DNA of 64,000 nt from Micromonospora rosaria (GCF_001567585.1 NZ_LRQV01000008.1:1-64000), one strand, 5' to 3'. Counted from the first letter of the stretch, positions 27,389 to 37,827 are shown. Notes: generated by a model not told the origin, from the letters alone. Program-made: numbers and translations.

Positions 27389-28122
27389 GCCGCCGCCTCC
27401 GGCCGCTCGCCGCCGTCGCCGGCCCGGGCGGGACGTTGCCACAGCGGCGGCGGTGTGCCGCCCCGGATCTCGGCGAGCAGGTCGCGCAGGCGCAGCATGA
27501 TCTCGTCGGTCATCTCCTCCAGGGTGGCCCGGGTCGGCGTGGCCCCCTGCCAGCGCCCCAGGTCGACGGGGGGCCCGGCGGAGACGCTGACCGGGATCCG
27601 GGGCCGGACGCTGAACCGCTTGGTCCGGGGGTCGAACATCCGCTCCGGACCCCACATGGCCAGCGGGACCACCGGGGCGCCGGTGGCCAGCGCCAGCCGG
27701 GCGGCCCCGGTCTTGCCCCGCATCGGCCACAGGTCGGGATGCCGGGTGGTGGTGCCCTCCGGGTAGATGACCACCGCACCGTCCTCGTTCAAAGCGGCGA
27801 CCAGGGCGTCGAGCGACTTGACCGCGTCGACCGTGCCGCGCTCCACCGGGATCTGCCGGCACCTGTGCAGCAGCCAGCCGACCACCGGCACCCGGAAGAC
27901 GCTGGCCTTGCCGAGGAACCGGGGCCAGCGGCCGGCGTCGTAGACGAAGTGCGCGGAGACCAACGGGTCGGCGTGCGAGATGTGGTTCGCCACGATGATC
28001 ACCCCGCCGTCGCGGCGCAGGTGCTCCATGCCCCGCCAGGTGCGCCGGGTCCAGACTGTCATCACGGGCTTGACCACGACCACGGCGAACCGCTGCCAGA
28101 ACCCCAGCTTCCGGCGCCCCAC
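27385..28122 (-). CDS. plsC: 1-acylglycerol-3-phosphate O-acyltransferase (PlsC)
   Basis: 245 aa. Acyltransferase motifs NHISHADP (NHxxxxD) at about residue 55, [29 protein letters not shown] (motif III) and a Pro motif [12 protein letters not shown] at 28120-28122 with GAGGAGG upstream. Operon with gpsA, so precursor and acylation steps are co-expressed. Confidence 0.93.
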   Translation of the reverse strand: MGRRKLGFWQRFAVVVVKPVMTVWTRRTWRGMEHLRRDGGVIIVANHISHADPLVSAHFVYDAGRWPRFLGKASVFRVPVVGWLLHRCRQIPVERGTVDAVKSLDALVAALNEDGAVVIYPEGTTTRHPDLWPMRGKTGAARLALATGAPVVPLAMWGPERMFDPRTKRFSVRPRIPVSVSAGPPVDLGRWQGATPTRATLEEMTDEIMLRLRDLLAEIRGGTPPPLWQRPARAGDGGERPEAAA

Positions 28123-28242
28123 CCTGCCTCCTCGTTGCCCGACCGCACCCGCGTCCACCGCTGACACCCGCAGCGAAATCATGCCTGCTCGCCCCCGGGA
28201 CGGCCAGTGAGGGTACCGGTGCGCGGCTGGCAGGATTGTGCC

Positions 28243-29088
28243 GTGTCCCAGACCTGGACCGTGGTGGTGCCGGTGAAGCGCCTCGGCGTGGCGAAGAGCC
28301 GGCTGCGGGGCGCGCTGCCCGCCGTACCCCACGAGAGCCTGGCGCTGGCCCTGGCGGCCGACACGCTGCGGGCGGTGGCCGCCTGCGCCCCGGTCGGCGA
28401 GGTGGTGGTGGTCACCGACGACGCCCGGGTGGCGGCGGCGACCCGGGACACCGGGCGTGCCGGACGACGGGCCCGACTGCGGGTGGTACCGGACGTTCCG
28501 GCCGCCGGCTTGAACGCGGCCCTGCGGCACGGCGCGGCGCTGGCCGGCGGGACCGGGGTGGCCGCGCTCACCGCCGACCTGCCGGCGCTGCGCCCGGCCG
28601 ACCTGGCGGCGGCGCTGCGGGCGGCGGCCGGGGTACGCGGGTACGTGGCGGACGCCCCCGGCGACGGGACCGTGCTGCTCACCGCGCCGGCCGGGGTACC
28701 GCTCGACCCGCGTTTCGGGGCCGGCTCGGCCACGGCGCACGCGGCCAGCGGGGCGGTGCCGCTCACCGGCGACTGGCCGACCCTGCGCCGCGACGTGGAC
28801 ACCCCGGCCGACCTGGTGGCCGCCGCCCGGTTGGGGCTCGGCCCCCGCACGGCCGCGCTCGTCGGCGGTGGCGCGGTGTACGGTGACGCCATGCAGGGGA
28901 CGGTGGCCAGCTACGACGCGGCGACCCGCAGCGGGGTGCTGCTGCTCGACGACGGCACCGAGCTGCCCTTCCCGGCGCGCGCCTTCGACGCCTCCGGCCT
29001 GCGGATGCTGCGGCTGGGCCAGCGGCTGCGGGTGGAGACCGACGCGGCCGGCGAGGTGGTCCGGGTGACCTTCCCGACGATGGCGTGA
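28243..29088 (+). CDS. cofC: CofC/FbiD guanylyltransferase fused to a cold-shock-like domain
   Basis: 281 aa. Residues 1-216: nucleotidyltransferase making the guanylylated lactyl precursor (phospholactate or phosphoenolpyruvate) of coenzyme F420, with [40 protein letters not shown] and [10 protein letters not shown]. Residues 217-281: a small OB-fold segment beginning [19 protein letters not shown]. No stop separates them; an internal ATG at 28891 has only a poor ribosome site. GTG at 28243 was chosen for the conserved start [12 protein letters not shown]. In streptomycetes the second part is, as far as I recall, a separate gene. Divergent from plsC. Confidence 0.9.
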   Translation: MSQTWTVVVPVKRLGVAKSRLRGALPAVPHESLALALAADTLRAVAACAPVGEVVVVTDDARVAAATRDTGRAGRRARLRVVPDVPAAGLNAALRHGAALAGGTGVAALTADLPALRPADLAAALRAAAGVRGYVADAPGDGTVLLTAPAGVPLDPRFGAGSATAHAASGAVPLTGDWPTLRRDVDTPADLVAAARLGLGPRTAALVGGGAVYGDAMQGTVASYDAATRSGVLLLDDGTELPFPARAFDASGLRMLRLGQRLRVETDAAGEVVRVTFPTMA

Positions 29089-29100
29089 TCACCCGACCAA

Positions 29101-29122
29101 GTTCATTTTGCGTTAACCCGCA
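29101..29122 (+). promoter_or_regulatory. Candidate PHO box upstream of ppk
   Basis: Two adjacent 11-nt units, GTTCATTTTGC and GTTAACCCGCA, match the direct-repeat layout of PhoP-binding PHO boxes (consensus core GTTCACC) known in Streptomyces. It lies 18 nt before the ppk start. Phosphate control of ppk is known in streptomycetes. Confidence 0.5.
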
Positions 29123-29140
29123 TCGGGTGATTATGGGCTG

Positions 29141-31597
29141 GTGAGCACCCCTCGCGAACAGCGCACCAACCGCCGTCGGACCACCGGAGCGACCACATCC
29201 CGTGACGGGTCCCGGCACCGGGGCGCCGACGGCCGGTTCCGGCCCGGCCGACCGTCGCCCGCCACCGACCCCGAGCCCACCGACCCCGCCGACCCCACCG
29301 ACCACTCCGAGCCGGTCGGCGGGCCGCCGGCGGCGGACCCGCCCCCGGCCGCCGGCGAGGCGGCCCGGACCGACGACGGTACGGCCGGGCCGCCGGGACC
29401 CGAGCGGCCCGACCGCGACCGGCGGGCCCGGGGCACCGACCGGCTCGACGCGGCGGCGGCCTCGGCCGGGCTGGAGGAGGTGCTCGACGAGGGCCCGTAC
29501 GTCGAGGAGGCGGACGCGGAGCCCGGCCCGGCGGCGCTGCCCGAGGACCGCTTCCTCAACCGGGAGCTGTCCTGGCTCGACTTCAACGCCCGGGTGCTGG
29601 CGCTGGCCGAGGACCCGCGCACCCCGCTGCTGGAGCGGGCGAAGTTCCTGGCCATCTTCGCCAGCAACCTCGACGAGTTCTTCATGGTCCGGATAGCCGG
29701 ACTGAAGCGCCGGCTCCAGGCCGGGCTGCCCGTGCGGGGCGGCGACGGCCTGCCGCTGCGGACCCAGTTGGAGCTGATCGCCGAGAAGACCGCGATGCTG
29801 GCGGGCCGGCAGGCCGGCTGCTTCGTCGACGACGTGCTGCCGAAGCTGGCCGCCGAGGACATCCGGATCCTGCGCTGGGGCGACCTCGACGACGCCGAGC
29901 GGGAACGGCTGCGCACGTACTTCCGGGAGCACATCTTCCCGGTGCTCACCCCGCTCGCCGTCGACCCGGCGCACCCGTTCCCGTACATCTCCGGGCGGTC
30001 GCTGAACCTGGCCGTGGCGGTCCGCGACCCGGACGGCGGCTCGGAGCTGTTCGCCCGGGTGAAGGTGCCAAACAACGTACCCCGGTTCGTGCGGGTGTGC
30101 CGGGACCTGCCCGGGGTGCGGTTCCTGCCCGTCGAGGACCTGATCGCGGTCCACCTCGGGCAGCTCTTCTCCGGGATGCAGGTGGTGGAGTGCCACCTGT
30201 TCCGGGTCACCCGCAACGCCGAGGTGGAGGTGGACGAGGACCGCGACGAGGACCTGCTCCAGGCCCTGGAGCGGGAGCTGGCCCGGCGCCGGTTCGGCCC
30301 GCCGGTGCGGCTGGAGGTGGCCGCCGACATCTCCGACCACATGCTGGAGCTGCTCGTCCGGGAGCTGGACATGGACGCGCACGACGTGCTGCGGGTCCGG
30401 GGCCTGCTCGACCTCTCCGCGCTCTGGCAGGTCTACGGCGCGGCCGACCGCCCCGACCTGAAGGACCCGCCGTTCGTGCCGGCCACCCACCCCCGGCTCG
30501 CCGAGGGGGAGGTGCCGCGCAGCGTCTTCGCCACCCTGCGCGACGGCGACGTGCTGGTGCACCACCCGTACCACTCGTTTGCCACCAGCGTGCAGCGCTT
30601 CGTCGAGCAGGCCGCGGCCGACCCGAACGTGCTGGCCATCAAGCAGACCCTGTACCGCACCAGCGGGGACTCCCCGATCGTCGACGCGCTGGTCGACGCC
30701 GCCGCCGCCGGCAAGCAGGTGGTGGTGCTGGTGGAGCTGAAGGCCCGGTTCGACGAGGTGGCCAACATCGGCTGGGCGCGGACCCTGGAACGGGCCGGCT
30801 GTCACGTGGTGTACGGCCTGGTGGGGCTGAAGACGCACTGCAAGACCGCGCTGGTGGTCCGCCAGGAGGGCAACCAGATCCGGCGGTACTGCCACATCGG
30901 CACCGGCAACTACCACCCGAAGACCGCCCGACTGTACGAGGACTTCGGCGTGCTCACCGCCGACCCGGAGATCGGGGCGGACCTGACCGACCTGTTCAAC
31001 GTGCTGACCGGGTACAGCCGGCAGACCACGTTCCGGCGGCTGCTGGTGGCCCCGCAGGGCATCCGGCGCGGCCTGGTGGAGCGGATCGAGCGGGAGATCT
31101 CCCACGTCCGGCTGGGCATGCCGGGGCTGGTGCAGCTCAAGGTGAACTCGCTGGTCGACGAGCAGATCGTGGACGCGCTGTACCGCGCCTCGCGGGCCGG
31201 GGTGCACGTGGACCTGCTGATCCGGGGCATGTGCACGCTGCGGCCGGGGGTGCCGGGGCTGTCGGAGAACATCCGGGTCCGCTCGATCCTGGGCCGGTTC
31301 CTGGAGCACTCCCGGGTCTTCCGGTTCGGCAACAACGGCGACGCGGAGTTCTGGCTCGGCTCGGCCGACCTGATGCACCGCAACCTGGACCGGCGGGTGG
31401 AGGCGCTGGTGCAGGTGAGCGACCCGGTGGCCCGCGCCGAGCTGGACCACGTGCTGGCCGCCGCGTTCAGCCCGGAGGTGGAGGCGTTCGAACTCGCCGC
31501 CGACGGGAGCTGGAGCCGGCGTACCGGGCTGCCGGAGACGCCGCTGACCCACCTCCAGGATCTGTTGCTGCGCCGGGTCGGTGGCCGGTCCGGGTGA
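29141..31597 (+). CDS. ppk: Polyphosphate kinase 1
   Basis: 818 aa. Polymerises the gamma-phosphate of ATP into polyphosphate. A variable Pro/Asp/Arg-rich extension of about 135 residues precedes the conserved [23 protein letters not shown] and [16 protein letters not shown]. The phosphorylated histidine region [19 protein letters not shown] starts at about His585; later [11 protein letters not shown]-type and [13 protein letters not shown] segments complete the family. GTG at 29141. Followed by CHAD and Nudix genes of polyphosphate and nucleotide metabolism. Confidence 0.97.
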   Translation: MSTPREQRTNRRRTTGATTSRDGSRHRGADGRFRPGRPSPATDPEPTDPADPTDHSEPVGGPPAADPPPAAGEAARTDDGTAGPPGPERPDRDRRARGTDRLDAAAASAGLEEVLDEGPYVEEADAEPGPAALPEDRFLNRELSWLDFNARVLALAEDPRTPLLERAKFLAIFASNLDEFFMVRIAGLKRRLQAGLPVRGGDGLPLRTQLELIAEKTAMLAGRQAGCFVDDVLPKLAAEDIRILRWGDLDDAERERLRTYFREHIFPVLTPLAVDPAHPFPYISGRSLNLAVAVRDPDGGSELFARVKVPNNVPRFVRVCRDLPGVRFLPVEDLIAVHLGQLFSGMQVVECHLFRVTRNAEVEVDEDRDEDLLQALERELARRRFGPPVRLEVAADISDHMLELLVRELDMDAHDVLRVRGLLDLSALWQVYGAADRPDLKDPPFVPATHPRLAEGEVPRSVFATLRDGDVLVHHPYHSFATSVQRFVEQAAADPNVLAIKQTLYRTSGDSPIVDALVDAAAAGKQVVVLVELKARFDEVANIGWARTLERAGCHVVYGLVGLKTHCKTALVVRQEGNQIRRYCHIGTGNYHPKTARLYEDFGVLTADPEIGADLTDLFNVLTGYSRQTTFRRLLVAPQGIRRGLVERIEREISHVRLGMPGLVQLKVNSLVDEQIVDALYRASRAGVHVDLLIRGMCTLRPGVPGLSENIRVRSILGRFLEHSRVFRFGNNGDAEFWLGSADLMHRNLDRRVEALVQVSDPVARAELDHVLAAAFSPEVEAFELAADGSWSRRTGLPETPLTHLQDLLLRRVGGRSG

Positions 31598-31624
31598 CCC
31601 GTCGACGGGCATAGGGTGGGCGGA

Positions 31625-33181
31625 ATGCGGGAAGAGGAACGCAAGTACGAGGTGCCGGAGGGATTCACGGTCCCCGACCTGTCCACCGTCGCCCCGACGG
31701 ACGGCCGGGTGGAGCTGCGGGCCCCGGTCCGGCTGGTGGCGACGTACGTCGACACGGCCGACCTGCGGCTGACCCGGGCCGGTGTCTCGCTGCGGTACCG
31801 CCGGGGCGAGCCGGAGCCGTGGACGGTGAAGCTGCCCACCGGGTCGACCGGGGTACGGCACGAGATCTCCCGGCCCGGCCGGCGCGGCACCGGGGTGCCG
31901 GAGGAGCTGCGGGACCTGGTCACGGTGCACACCCGGGGCGCCGAGCTGGCCCCGGTGGCGATGATCCGTACTGAGCGGCACCGGCACCAGGTCCGCGCCG
32001 CCGACGGCGCGCTGCTGGCCGAGGTGGCCGACGACCGGGTCACGGTGCTCGACGAGGGCGGCCGGCCGGCGGGCGGCTTCCGCGAGGTGGAGGTGGAACG
32101 CCGGGCCGGGGACACCGCGCTGCTCGACCGGATCGGCCGGCTGCTGGCCGACGCCGGGGCCACCGAGGGCGAGTTCGTGCCGAAGCACCGCCGGGCGCTC
32201 GCGGTGGTGCTGCCGGCGCACGTCGGGGCGCTCGGCGCGGCCGTCGACGGCGAGCCCGACCTGGTCGCCCCGACGGGCCTGCCGGCCGAGCCGACCGGCG
32301 GGGACGTCGTCACCGAGGCGGTCCGCCGGGCGGTGCGGCGGGTGCTGACGCACGACCCGCTGGTCCGGCTGCGCGCCCCGGTACCCGGGCACCGGACGGC
32401 GCTGCAACAGATGCGGGTCGGCTGCCGGCGGCTCCGCAGCGACCTGCGGACGTTCGCCCCGCTGCTGGTACCGGAGTGGGCCCGGCCGCTGCGCGAGGAG
32501 CTGGCCTGGCTCGCCGGGGTGCTCGGCGCGGCCCGGGACGTGGAGGTGCTGCGGGACCGGCTGCGCCGGACCGCCGCCGCCGACCCGCTGGCCCCGCTGG
32601 ACCCGGCGGCGGTGGACCGGCTGGACGCCGTCCTGGCGGCCCGCCAGGAGGCCGCCCTGGCCGAGGTGGACGCGGCGCTGCGTACGCCCCGGTACGTGGC
32701 GCTGGCCGACGCGCTGGTGTTGGCCGCCCGTGCGCCCCGGTTGCGGCCCCGGGCCGCCGAGCCGGCCGCTGAGGTGTCGCCCCGGCTGGTCCGTCGGCCG
32801 TGGCGGAAGCTGACCGGGCCGCAGGGTGGCGACGCCCTCGACCCGCTCGGCCCCGACGAGCCGTGGCACGAGGTCCGCAAACAGGCCAAGCGGGCCCGGT
32901 ACGCGGTGAACGCGGTCGTACCGGTGGTCGGCAGGGACGCCCGGAAACTGGCCGGGGCCCTGGCCGACGTGCAGCGTCTGCTCGGCGAGCACCAGGATGC
33001 GGCGGTGGCCGCCGAGACCTGGCCCGCCGTGGCGGACTCCCGGCCGGACGACCTGCGGCTGGCCTTCGTCGCCGGCCGGCTGGCCGAGCGCGAGCGGGCC
33101 ACCATCCACCGGGTACGGGCCGAGTTCCCCGACCTCTGGCGGCGGGCGGGCGACAAGCGGTGGACGGGATGGCTGCGGTGA
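31625..33181 (+). CDS. CYTH and CHAD domain protein
   Basis: 518 aa. The N-terminal CYTH domain (EEERKYEV, the ExExK signature; residues 1-200) belongs to the triphosphate tunnel metalloenzyme family. The C-terminal CHAD domain (about 230-518) is histidine-rich and alpha-helical (RVGCRRLRSDLRTF, WHEVRKQAKRARYAV), a known polyphosphate-binding module. Placement directly behind ppk supports a role in polyphosphate hydrolysis or binding. It overlaps the next gene by 4 nt. Confidence 0.95.
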   Translation: MREEERKYEVPEGFTVPDLSTVAPTDGRVELRAPVRLVATYVDTADLRLTRAGVSLRYRRGEPEPWTVKLPTGSTGVRHEISRPGRRGTGVPEELRDLVTVHTRGAELAPVAMIRTERHRHQVRAADGALLAEVADDRVTVLDEGGRPAGGFREVEVERRAGDTALLDRIGRLLADAGATEGEFVPKHRRALAVVLPAHVGALGAAVDGEPDLVAPTGLPAEPTGGDVVTEAVRRAVRRVLTHDPLVRLRAPVPGHRTALQQMRVGCRRLRSDLRTFAPLLVPEWARPLREELAWLAGVLGAARDVEVLRDRLRRTAAADPLAPLDPAAVDRLDAVLAARQEAALAEVDAALRTPRYVALADALVLAARAPRLRPRAAEPAAEVSPRLVRRPWRKLTGPQGGDALDPLGPDEPWHEVRKQAKRARYAVNAVVPVVGRDARKLAGALADVQRLLGEHQDAAVAAETWPAVADSRPDDLRLAFVAGRLAERERATIHRVRAEFPDLWRRAGDKRWTGWLR

Positions 33182-34068
33182 CGGGCGGTCCGGCGACGGC
33201 GACCGACGAGGTACGCGCGGCGGGTGGGGTGGTGTGGCGGGCGACCGACGACGGCGTCCAGGTCTGCCTGGTGCACCGCCCCCGGTACGGAGACTGGACG
33301 GTGCCGAAGGGGAAGCTGGAGCCGGGCGAGCACCCGCTGGTGGCCGCCGTCCGCGAGGTGGCGGAGGAGAGCGACGTCCGGGCGGTGCCGCAGGTCCGGC
33401 TGCCCACCGCGCGGTACCTCGTCGACGGCCGGCCGAAGGTGGTCGACTACTGGTCGATGCGGGCCGTGGCGACCGGTGGGTTCGAGGCGGGCACCGAGGT
33501 CGACGAGGTGGGCTGGTTCGACGTGGACGACGCGGCCCGCCGGGTCAGCTACCCGCACGACGCCGAGGTGCTCGCCGCGTTCGCGGCCCTGCCGTCGGCC
33601 ACCGGCACGGTGCTGGTGCTGCGGCACGCCCGCGCCGGCCGGCGGGCCACCTGGTCCGGGCCGGACTCCGCCCGACCGCTGGACCCGGCCGGGTGGGCGC
33701 GGGCGGTCGCGTTGGCGCCGCTGGTGGCGGCGGTCCGCCCGGAGCGGCTGCTCTCCGCCTCGGCCCGCCGGTGCGTGCAGACCCTGGATCCGGCCGCCGC
33801 CCGCCTCGACCTGCCGATCGAGGTGACCGGCGACCTGGACGAACCGGCCCCCGGCCAGGTGCCGGAGGAGTGCGTGCTGGCCGCCGCGGCCCGGCTGGCC
33901 GAGCTGGGGGCGGGCGGGGTGTCGGCGGCGGTGTGCAGTCAGGGCAAGGTGATTCCCGGTGCCCTGGAACGGCTGGCCGGCGCCCCCGGCGACTTCGGTA
34001 CCCCGAAGGGCGGTGGGTGGCTGCTCGCCTTCGCCGCCGGCCGCCTGCTGGCCGCCGACCCCGTCTGA
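33178..34068 (+). CDS. mutT1: Nudix hydrolase-histidine phosphatase fusion (MutT1-like)
   Basis: About 296 aa. N-terminal Nudix domain with box residues GKLEPGE...REVAEES; C-terminal histidine-phosphatase domain with LRHARAG and VCSQGKVIP. This two-domain layout is that of mycobacterial MutT1, which degrades 8-oxo-dGTP and diadenosine polyphosphates. GTG at 33178 overlaps the upstream stop as GTGA; an ATG three codons earlier (33169) is an alternative. Confidence 0.92.
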   Translation: MTGGPATATDEVRAAGGVVWRATDDGVQVCLVHRPRYGDWTVPKGKLEPGEHPLVAAVREVAEESDVRAVPQVRLPTARYLVDGRPKVVDYWSMRAVATGGFEAGTEVDEVGWFDVDDAARRVSYPHDAEVLAAFAALPSATGTVLVLRHARAGRRATWSGPDSARPLDPAGWARAVALAPLVAAVRPERLLSASARRCVQTLDPAAARLDLPIEVTGDLDEPAPGQVPEECVLAAAARLAELGAGGVSAAVCSQGKVIPGALERLAGAPGDFGTPKGGGWLLAFAAGRLLAADPV

Positions 34069-34104
34069 CCCGCCCCGCCCCCGGGGAGAGCGGGCCGGGA
34101 CACG

Positions 34105-34139
34105 CGCAGGGCGCCCACCGGGACGGTGGGCGCCCTGCG
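34105..34139. terminator. Bidirectional terminator between mutT1 and hupS
   Basis: Perfect 16-bp stem (34105-34120 with 34124-34139) closed by a GGA loop, centrally placed between convergent genes. Confidence 0.8.
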
Positions 34140-34155
34140 AACCGGACCGGAACGG

Positions 34156-34872
34156 TCAGCGCTTGGTCGCTGCCTTCTTCGCCGGGGCCTTCTTGGCCGG
34201 CGCCTTCTTCGCCGCCGTGCTCTTGCTGGCCGCCGTGGCCTTGCTGGCCGCCGTGGTCTTCTTCGCCGCGGTGGTCTTCTTCGCCGCCGTCGACCGGGCC
34301 GCGGCGGTGCTCTTCTTCGCCGGCGCGGCCTTCTTGGTGGCGGTGGTGGCCTTGGCGGTGGTCTTGGTCGCCTTCGCCGCGGCGGTCTTCTTCGCCGGGG
34401 CGGCGGTCTTCCGAGCGCCGGTCGCCTTCGCCGTGGTCGCCTTGGCGCCGGCCGCCTTGGCCGTGGTCGCCTTCGCGCCGGTGGCCTTGGCACCGGTCGC
34501 CTTGGCCCCCGCCGCCTTGGCCGTGGTCGCCTTGGTGCCGGTGGTCTTGGCGGCGGCCGTGGTGGTCTTCTTCGCCGCCGCCGGGGCCTTCGGCACCTTG
34601 CCGTTGGCCACCATCTCCTTGAAGCCGGCGCCCGGCCGGAAGGTCGGCACGGATGTCTTCTTGACCTTCACCGCCTCACCGGTGCGCGGATTGCGCGCTG
34701 TTCGTGCCCCCCGGACGCGCTTCTCGAACGCTCCGAAACCGGTGATCGCCACTTTCTCGCCCTTGGTGACCGCCGCCTGGACCTCAGCGAGGACCGCGTC
34801 GAGCGCGGCCGTCGCCGTTTTCCGGTCCCCCAGACGAGCGGCGAGCGCCTCGATGAGCTCGGCCTTGTTCAC
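34156..34872 (-). CDS. hupS: HU-family nucleoid protein with Lys/Ala tail (HupS type)
   Basis: 238 aa. The N-terminal ~90 residues are an HU fold ([47 protein letters not shown]). The remaining 145 residues are histone-H1-like [14 protein letters not shown] repeats that bind DNA nonspecifically. In streptomycetes the equivalent HupS is a sporulation nucleoid protein adjacent to leuCD, as here. GTG at 34870-34872 with GGGAGG seven to eight nt upstream. Confidence 0.96.
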   Translation of the reverse strand: MNKAELIEALAARLGDRKTATAALDAVLAEVQAAVTKGEKVAITGFGAFEKRVRGARTARNPRTGEAVKVKKTSVPTFRPGAGFKEMVANGKVPKAPAAAKKTTTAAAKTTGTKATTAKAAGAKATGAKATGAKATTAKAAGAKATTAKATGARKTAAPAKKTAAAKATKTTAKATTATKKAAPAKKSTAAARSTAAKKTTAAKKTTAASKATAASKSTAAKKAPAKKAPAKKAATKR

Positions 34873-34943
34873 GACTTCCTCCCGATTGTGCAACTGACTC
34901 GACGCGAGCCATTCTGCGCGCACCGTATGCCCTGTGCTGCCAG

Positions 34944-34978
34944 GACACAAACATTCGGGGGAAAAAAGCCCTTGTGTC
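34944..34978 (-). promoter_or_regulatory. Inverted repeat in the hupS leader
   Basis: GACACAA (34944-34950) pairs with TTGTGTC (34972-34978) around a loop containing six consecutive T on the minus strand. It lies 70-105 nt upstream of hupS and could be a leader hairpin. Confidence 0.4.
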
Positions 34979-34988
34979 GTAACGGATT

Positions 34989-35015
34989 CCCCCCGCCGGG
35001 CGGGCCGGCGGGGGG
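34989..35015 (-). terminator. Terminator after leuCD
   Basis: 11-bp GC stem (34989-34999 with 35005-35015) and a GCGGG loop, about 30 nt after the leuD stop. Confidence 0.7.
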
Positions 35016-35044
35016 TGGAAATAGCGCTCCGGTCGGGCGAACGG

Positions 35045-35632
35045 CTACGCCACGGAGGGCAGGAACGGCGGTCGCGCCGCCTCGAACTCACCGATCGCGG
35101 CCTCGTGGCGAAGGGTGAGTCCAATGTCGTCCAAGCCCTCCATCAGCCGCCAGCGGCTGAAGTCGTCCAGCGGGAAGGACCACGTGGAGTTCCCCGCCCG
35201 GACCTCCCGGGCGACCAGGTCGACGGTGACCGGGGCGGCGGGGTCGGCCTCGGCCAGCGCCCAGACCTGCTCGATCGCCGCCAGGTCCAGCTCCACCGGC
35301 AGCAGCCCCTCCTTGAGGGCGTTGCCCCGGAAGATGTCGCCGAAGCGGGGCGAGAGGACCGCTTTGAAGCCCCAGTCGCGCAGCGCCCACACGGCGTGCT
35401 CCCGGGAGGACCCGGTGCCGAACTCCGGCCCGGCGACCAGCACCGACGCCCCGGCGTACGCCGGATCGTTGAGGACGAACGACGGGTCCTCCCGCCAGGC
35501 GCTGAACAGCCCGTCGGCGAAGCCGGTCCGGGTCACCCGCTTGAGGTACACGGCCGGGATGATCTGGTCGGTGTCCACGTTGGACCGGCGCAGCGGCACG
35601 GCGGCGCCGGTGTGGGTGGTGAACCTCTCCAT
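35045..35632 (-). CDS. leuD: 3-isopropylmalate dehydratase small subunit
   Basis: 195 aa. Begins [33 protein letters not shown]; the [17 protein letters not shown] and [20 protein letters not shown] motifs form the swivelling active-site domain. It pairs with LeuC to isomerise 2- to 3-isopropylmalate in leucine synthesis. 16 nt after leuC, one operon. Confidence 0.98.
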   Translation of the reverse strand: MERFTTHTGAAVPLRRSNVDTDQIIPAVYLKRVTRTGFADGLFSAWREDPSFVLNDPAYAGASVLVAGPEFGTGSSREHAVWALRDWGFKAVLSPRFGDIFRGNALKEGLLPVELDLAAIEQVWALAEADPAAPVTVDLVAREVRAGNSTWSFPLDDFSRWRLMEGLDDIGLTLRHEAAIGEFEAARPPFLPSVA

Positions 35633-35648
35633 CTGCTCGACTGCCCTT

Positions 35649-37091
35649 CTACAGATCGGCGGGGGCGGCCAGCCGGCCGGCCACGGCGGTGGCGGCGGCG
35701 ACCGGCGGCGAGACCAGGTGGGTACGGCCACCCCGGCCCTGCCGGCCCTCGAAGTTACGGTTGGAGGTGGAGGCGGAGCGCTCGCCCGGCTTCAGGGTGT
35801 CCGGGTTCATGCCCAGACACATCGAGCAGCCGGCGAACCGCCACTCGGCACCGGCGTCGGTGAAGACCTTGTCCAGCCCCTCCGCCTCGGCCGCCTCGCG
35901 GACCACCGCGGAGCCGGGCACGACGAGCATCCGGACGCCGTCGGCGACCCGCTGGCCGCGCAGCACGTCCGCGGCGGCCCGCAGGTCCTCCAGCCGGCCG
36001 TTGGTGCAGGAGCCGACGAAGACCACGTCCACGGCCAGGTCCCGCAGCGGGGTGCCGGGGGTGAGGTCCATGTACTCCAGCGCGCGGCGGGCGGCGGCCC
36101 GCTCGGGCTCGGTGGCGAACGACTCCGGGTCCGGCACGGCGCTGCCCAGCGGCGCGCCCTGCCCCGGGTTGGTGCCCCAGGTGACGAAGGGCGTGATCCG
36201 GGCGGCGTCCAGGGTCACCTCGGCGTCGAAGACCGCCCCCTCGTCGGTGGGCAGGGTCCGCCAGTACTCCAGGGCGGCGTCCCAGGCGTCCCCCTGCGGC
36301 GCGTTCGGCCGCCCCTTCAGGTACGCGAAGGTGGTCTCGTCCGGCGCGATCATGCCGGCCTTGGCGCCCCACTCGATGGACATGTTGGCGATGGTCATCC
36401 GCCCCTCCATCGAGAGGTCGCGGATCGCCTCGCCCCGGTACTCCACGATGTGCCCGCGACCGCCGCCGGTGCCGACCTGGGTGATCAGGGCCAGCACCAG
36501 GTCCTTGGCGGTGACGCCGGGGCCCAGCTCGCCGACCACGTTGACCGCCATCGTCTTCGGCCGGGCCTGCGGCAGCGTCTGGGTGGCCAGCACGTGCTCG
36601 ACCTCACTGGTGCCGATGCCGAAGGCGAGCGCACCGAACGCGCCGTGGGTGGCGGTGTGCGAGTCGCCGCAGACGATCGTCATGCCCGGCTGGGTGAGGC
36701 CGAGCTGCGGGCCGATCACGTGCACGATGCCCTGGTTCTCGTCGCCCAGCGGGTGCAGCCGGACCCCGAACTCGGCACAGTTGCGGCGCAGCGTCTCGAT
36801 CTGGGTGCGGGAGGTGGGGTCCGCGATCGTGAGCAGGTCGCCACGCCGGGTCCGGAACGACGGATCGGCGTACCCGGTCGGGGTGTTGTGGTCCTCGGTG
36901 GCCAGCGTCAGGTCGGTCCGCCGGACCGGGCGGCCGGCCATCCGCAGCCCGTCGAAGGCCTGCGGGCTGGTCACCTCGTGCAACAGGTGCAGGTCGATGA
37001 AGAGCAGGTCCGGCTCCCCCTCGGCGGAGCGGACCACGTGCGCGTCCCAGACCTTCTCGGCCAGGGTCCTCGGTTGAGTGTCTCCCACCAT
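35649..37091 (-). CDS. leuC: 3-isopropylmalate dehydratase large subunit
   Basis: 480 aa aconitase-family [4Fe-4S] enzyme. Cluster ligands are the Cys of VGSCTNGR and the two of CSMCLGMN. Other signatures: [33 protein letters not shown] and [25 protein letters not shown] at 37089-37091 with AGGA seven nt upstream. Only 37 nt separate it from divergent ndgR, the presumed regulator. Confidence 0.98.
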   Translation of the reverse strand: MVGDTQPRTLAEKVWDAHVVRSAEGEPDLLFIDLHLLHEVTSPQAFDGLRMAGRPVRRTDLTLATEDHNTPTGYADPSFRTRRGDLLTIADPTSRTQIETLRRNCAEFGVRLHPLGDENQGIVHVIGPQLGLTQPGMTIVCGDSHTATHGAFGALAFGIGTSEVEHVLATQTLPQARPKTMAVNVVGELGPGVTAKDLVLALITQVGTGGGRGHIVEYRGEAIRDLSMEGRMTIANMSIEWGAKAGMIAPDETTFAYLKGRPNAPQGDAWDAALEYWRTLPTDEGAVFDAEVTLDAARITPFVTWGTNPGQGAPLGSAVPDPESFATEPERAAARRALEYMDLTPGTPLRDLAVDVVFVGSCTNGRLEDLRAAADVLRGQRVADGVRMLVVPGSAVVREAAEAEGLDKVFTDAGAEWRFAGCSMCLGMNPDTLKPGERSASTSNRNFEGRQGRGGRTHLVSPPVAAATAVAGRLAAPADL

Positions 37092-37101
37092 CTGGACATC
37101 C

Positions 37102-37122
37102 TAAATTCTGGGAGGTAAATTT
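37102..37122. promoter_or_regulatory. AT-rich operator candidate between leuC and ndgR
   Basis: TAAATT occurs twice (37102-37107 and 37116-37121), giving both a 14-nt direct repeat and the inverted pair AAATT...AATTT. This is the only AT-rich patch in the 37-bp divergent gap, which must hold both promoters. NdgR-type regulators bind their own and leuCD promoters. Confidence 0.55.
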
Positions 37123-37128
37123 CGGCTT

Positions 37129-37827
37129 GTGGGACACAGTATGAGCGGTGTCGGCGTTCTCGACAAGGCGGTGGTCATCCTGGCCGCCTGTGTCGACGGC
37201 GCCAGCCTGGCCGAACTCGTTGAACGCACGAAGCTCCCCCGCGCCACCGCACACCGGTTGGCCCAGGCGTTGGAGATCCACCGGATGCTCGTCCGGGACA
37301 CCCAGGGCCGCTGGCGCCCGGGGCCCCGGCTGGGCGAGTTGGCGAACGCCGCACCGGACGTGCTGCTGACCGCGGCGGAGCCCCTGCTCGCCGCGCTGCG
37401 GGACGCCACGGGCGAAAGCGCCCAACTTTACCTGCGCCGCGCCGACGAACGCATCTGCGTCGCCGCCGCGGAGCGGGCCAGCGGGCTGCGGGACACCGTG
37501 CCGATCGGCTCGGTGCTCCCGATGACCGCCGGCTCGGCGGCGCAGATCCTGCTCGCCTGGGAGCCGCCGGAGGCGGTGATGCCGCTGCTGCCCCGGTCGA
37601 AGTTCACCGGGCGGACCCTCGCCGAGGTGCGCCGCCGGGGCTGGGCGCAGAGCGTCGCCGAACGCGAGCCCGGTGTGGCGAGCGTCTCCGCGCCGATCCG
37701 GGACCGGACCGGCCGGGTGATCGCCTCGATCAGCATCTCCGGCCCGATCGAGCGGCTGGGTCGCCGGCCCGGCGAGCGCCACGCGATGGCCGTGGTCCGC
37801 GCCGGCCAACGCCTCTCCGGCCTCTGA
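37129..37827 (+). CDS. ndgR: IclR-family regulator of leucine/branched-chain metabolism (NdgR/LtbR type)
   Basis: 232 aa. Winged helix (VLDKAVVILAACVDGASLAELVERTKLPRATAHRLAQAL) at residues 9-50 and an IclR effector domain (GESAQLYLRRADERICVAAAER, SAPIRDRTGRVIASISISGP). NdgR in Streptomyces and LtbR in Corynebacterium occupy the same position divergent from leuCD and control them. GTG at 37129, or ATG at 37141 (MSGVGVLDK); GGGAGG at 37110-37115 favours the former. Confidence 0.93.
   Translation: MGHSMSGVGVLDKAVVILAACVDGASLAELVERTKLPRATAHRLAQALEIHRMLVRDTQGRWRPGPRLGELANAAPDVLLTAAEPLLAALRDATGESAQLYLRRADERICVAAAERASGLRDTVPIGSVLPMTAGSAAQILLAWEPPEAVMPLLPRSKFTGRTLAEVRRRGWAQSVAEREPGVASVSAPIRDRTGRVIASISISGPIERLGRRPGERHAMAVVRAGQRLSGL

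Noticed and set aside
28763-33109. A 1,448-residue minus-strand ORF antisense to ppk and the CHAD gene
   Set aside because: Very high Gly/Arg/Pro/His content, no motifs, and both plus-strand genes are unmistakable.
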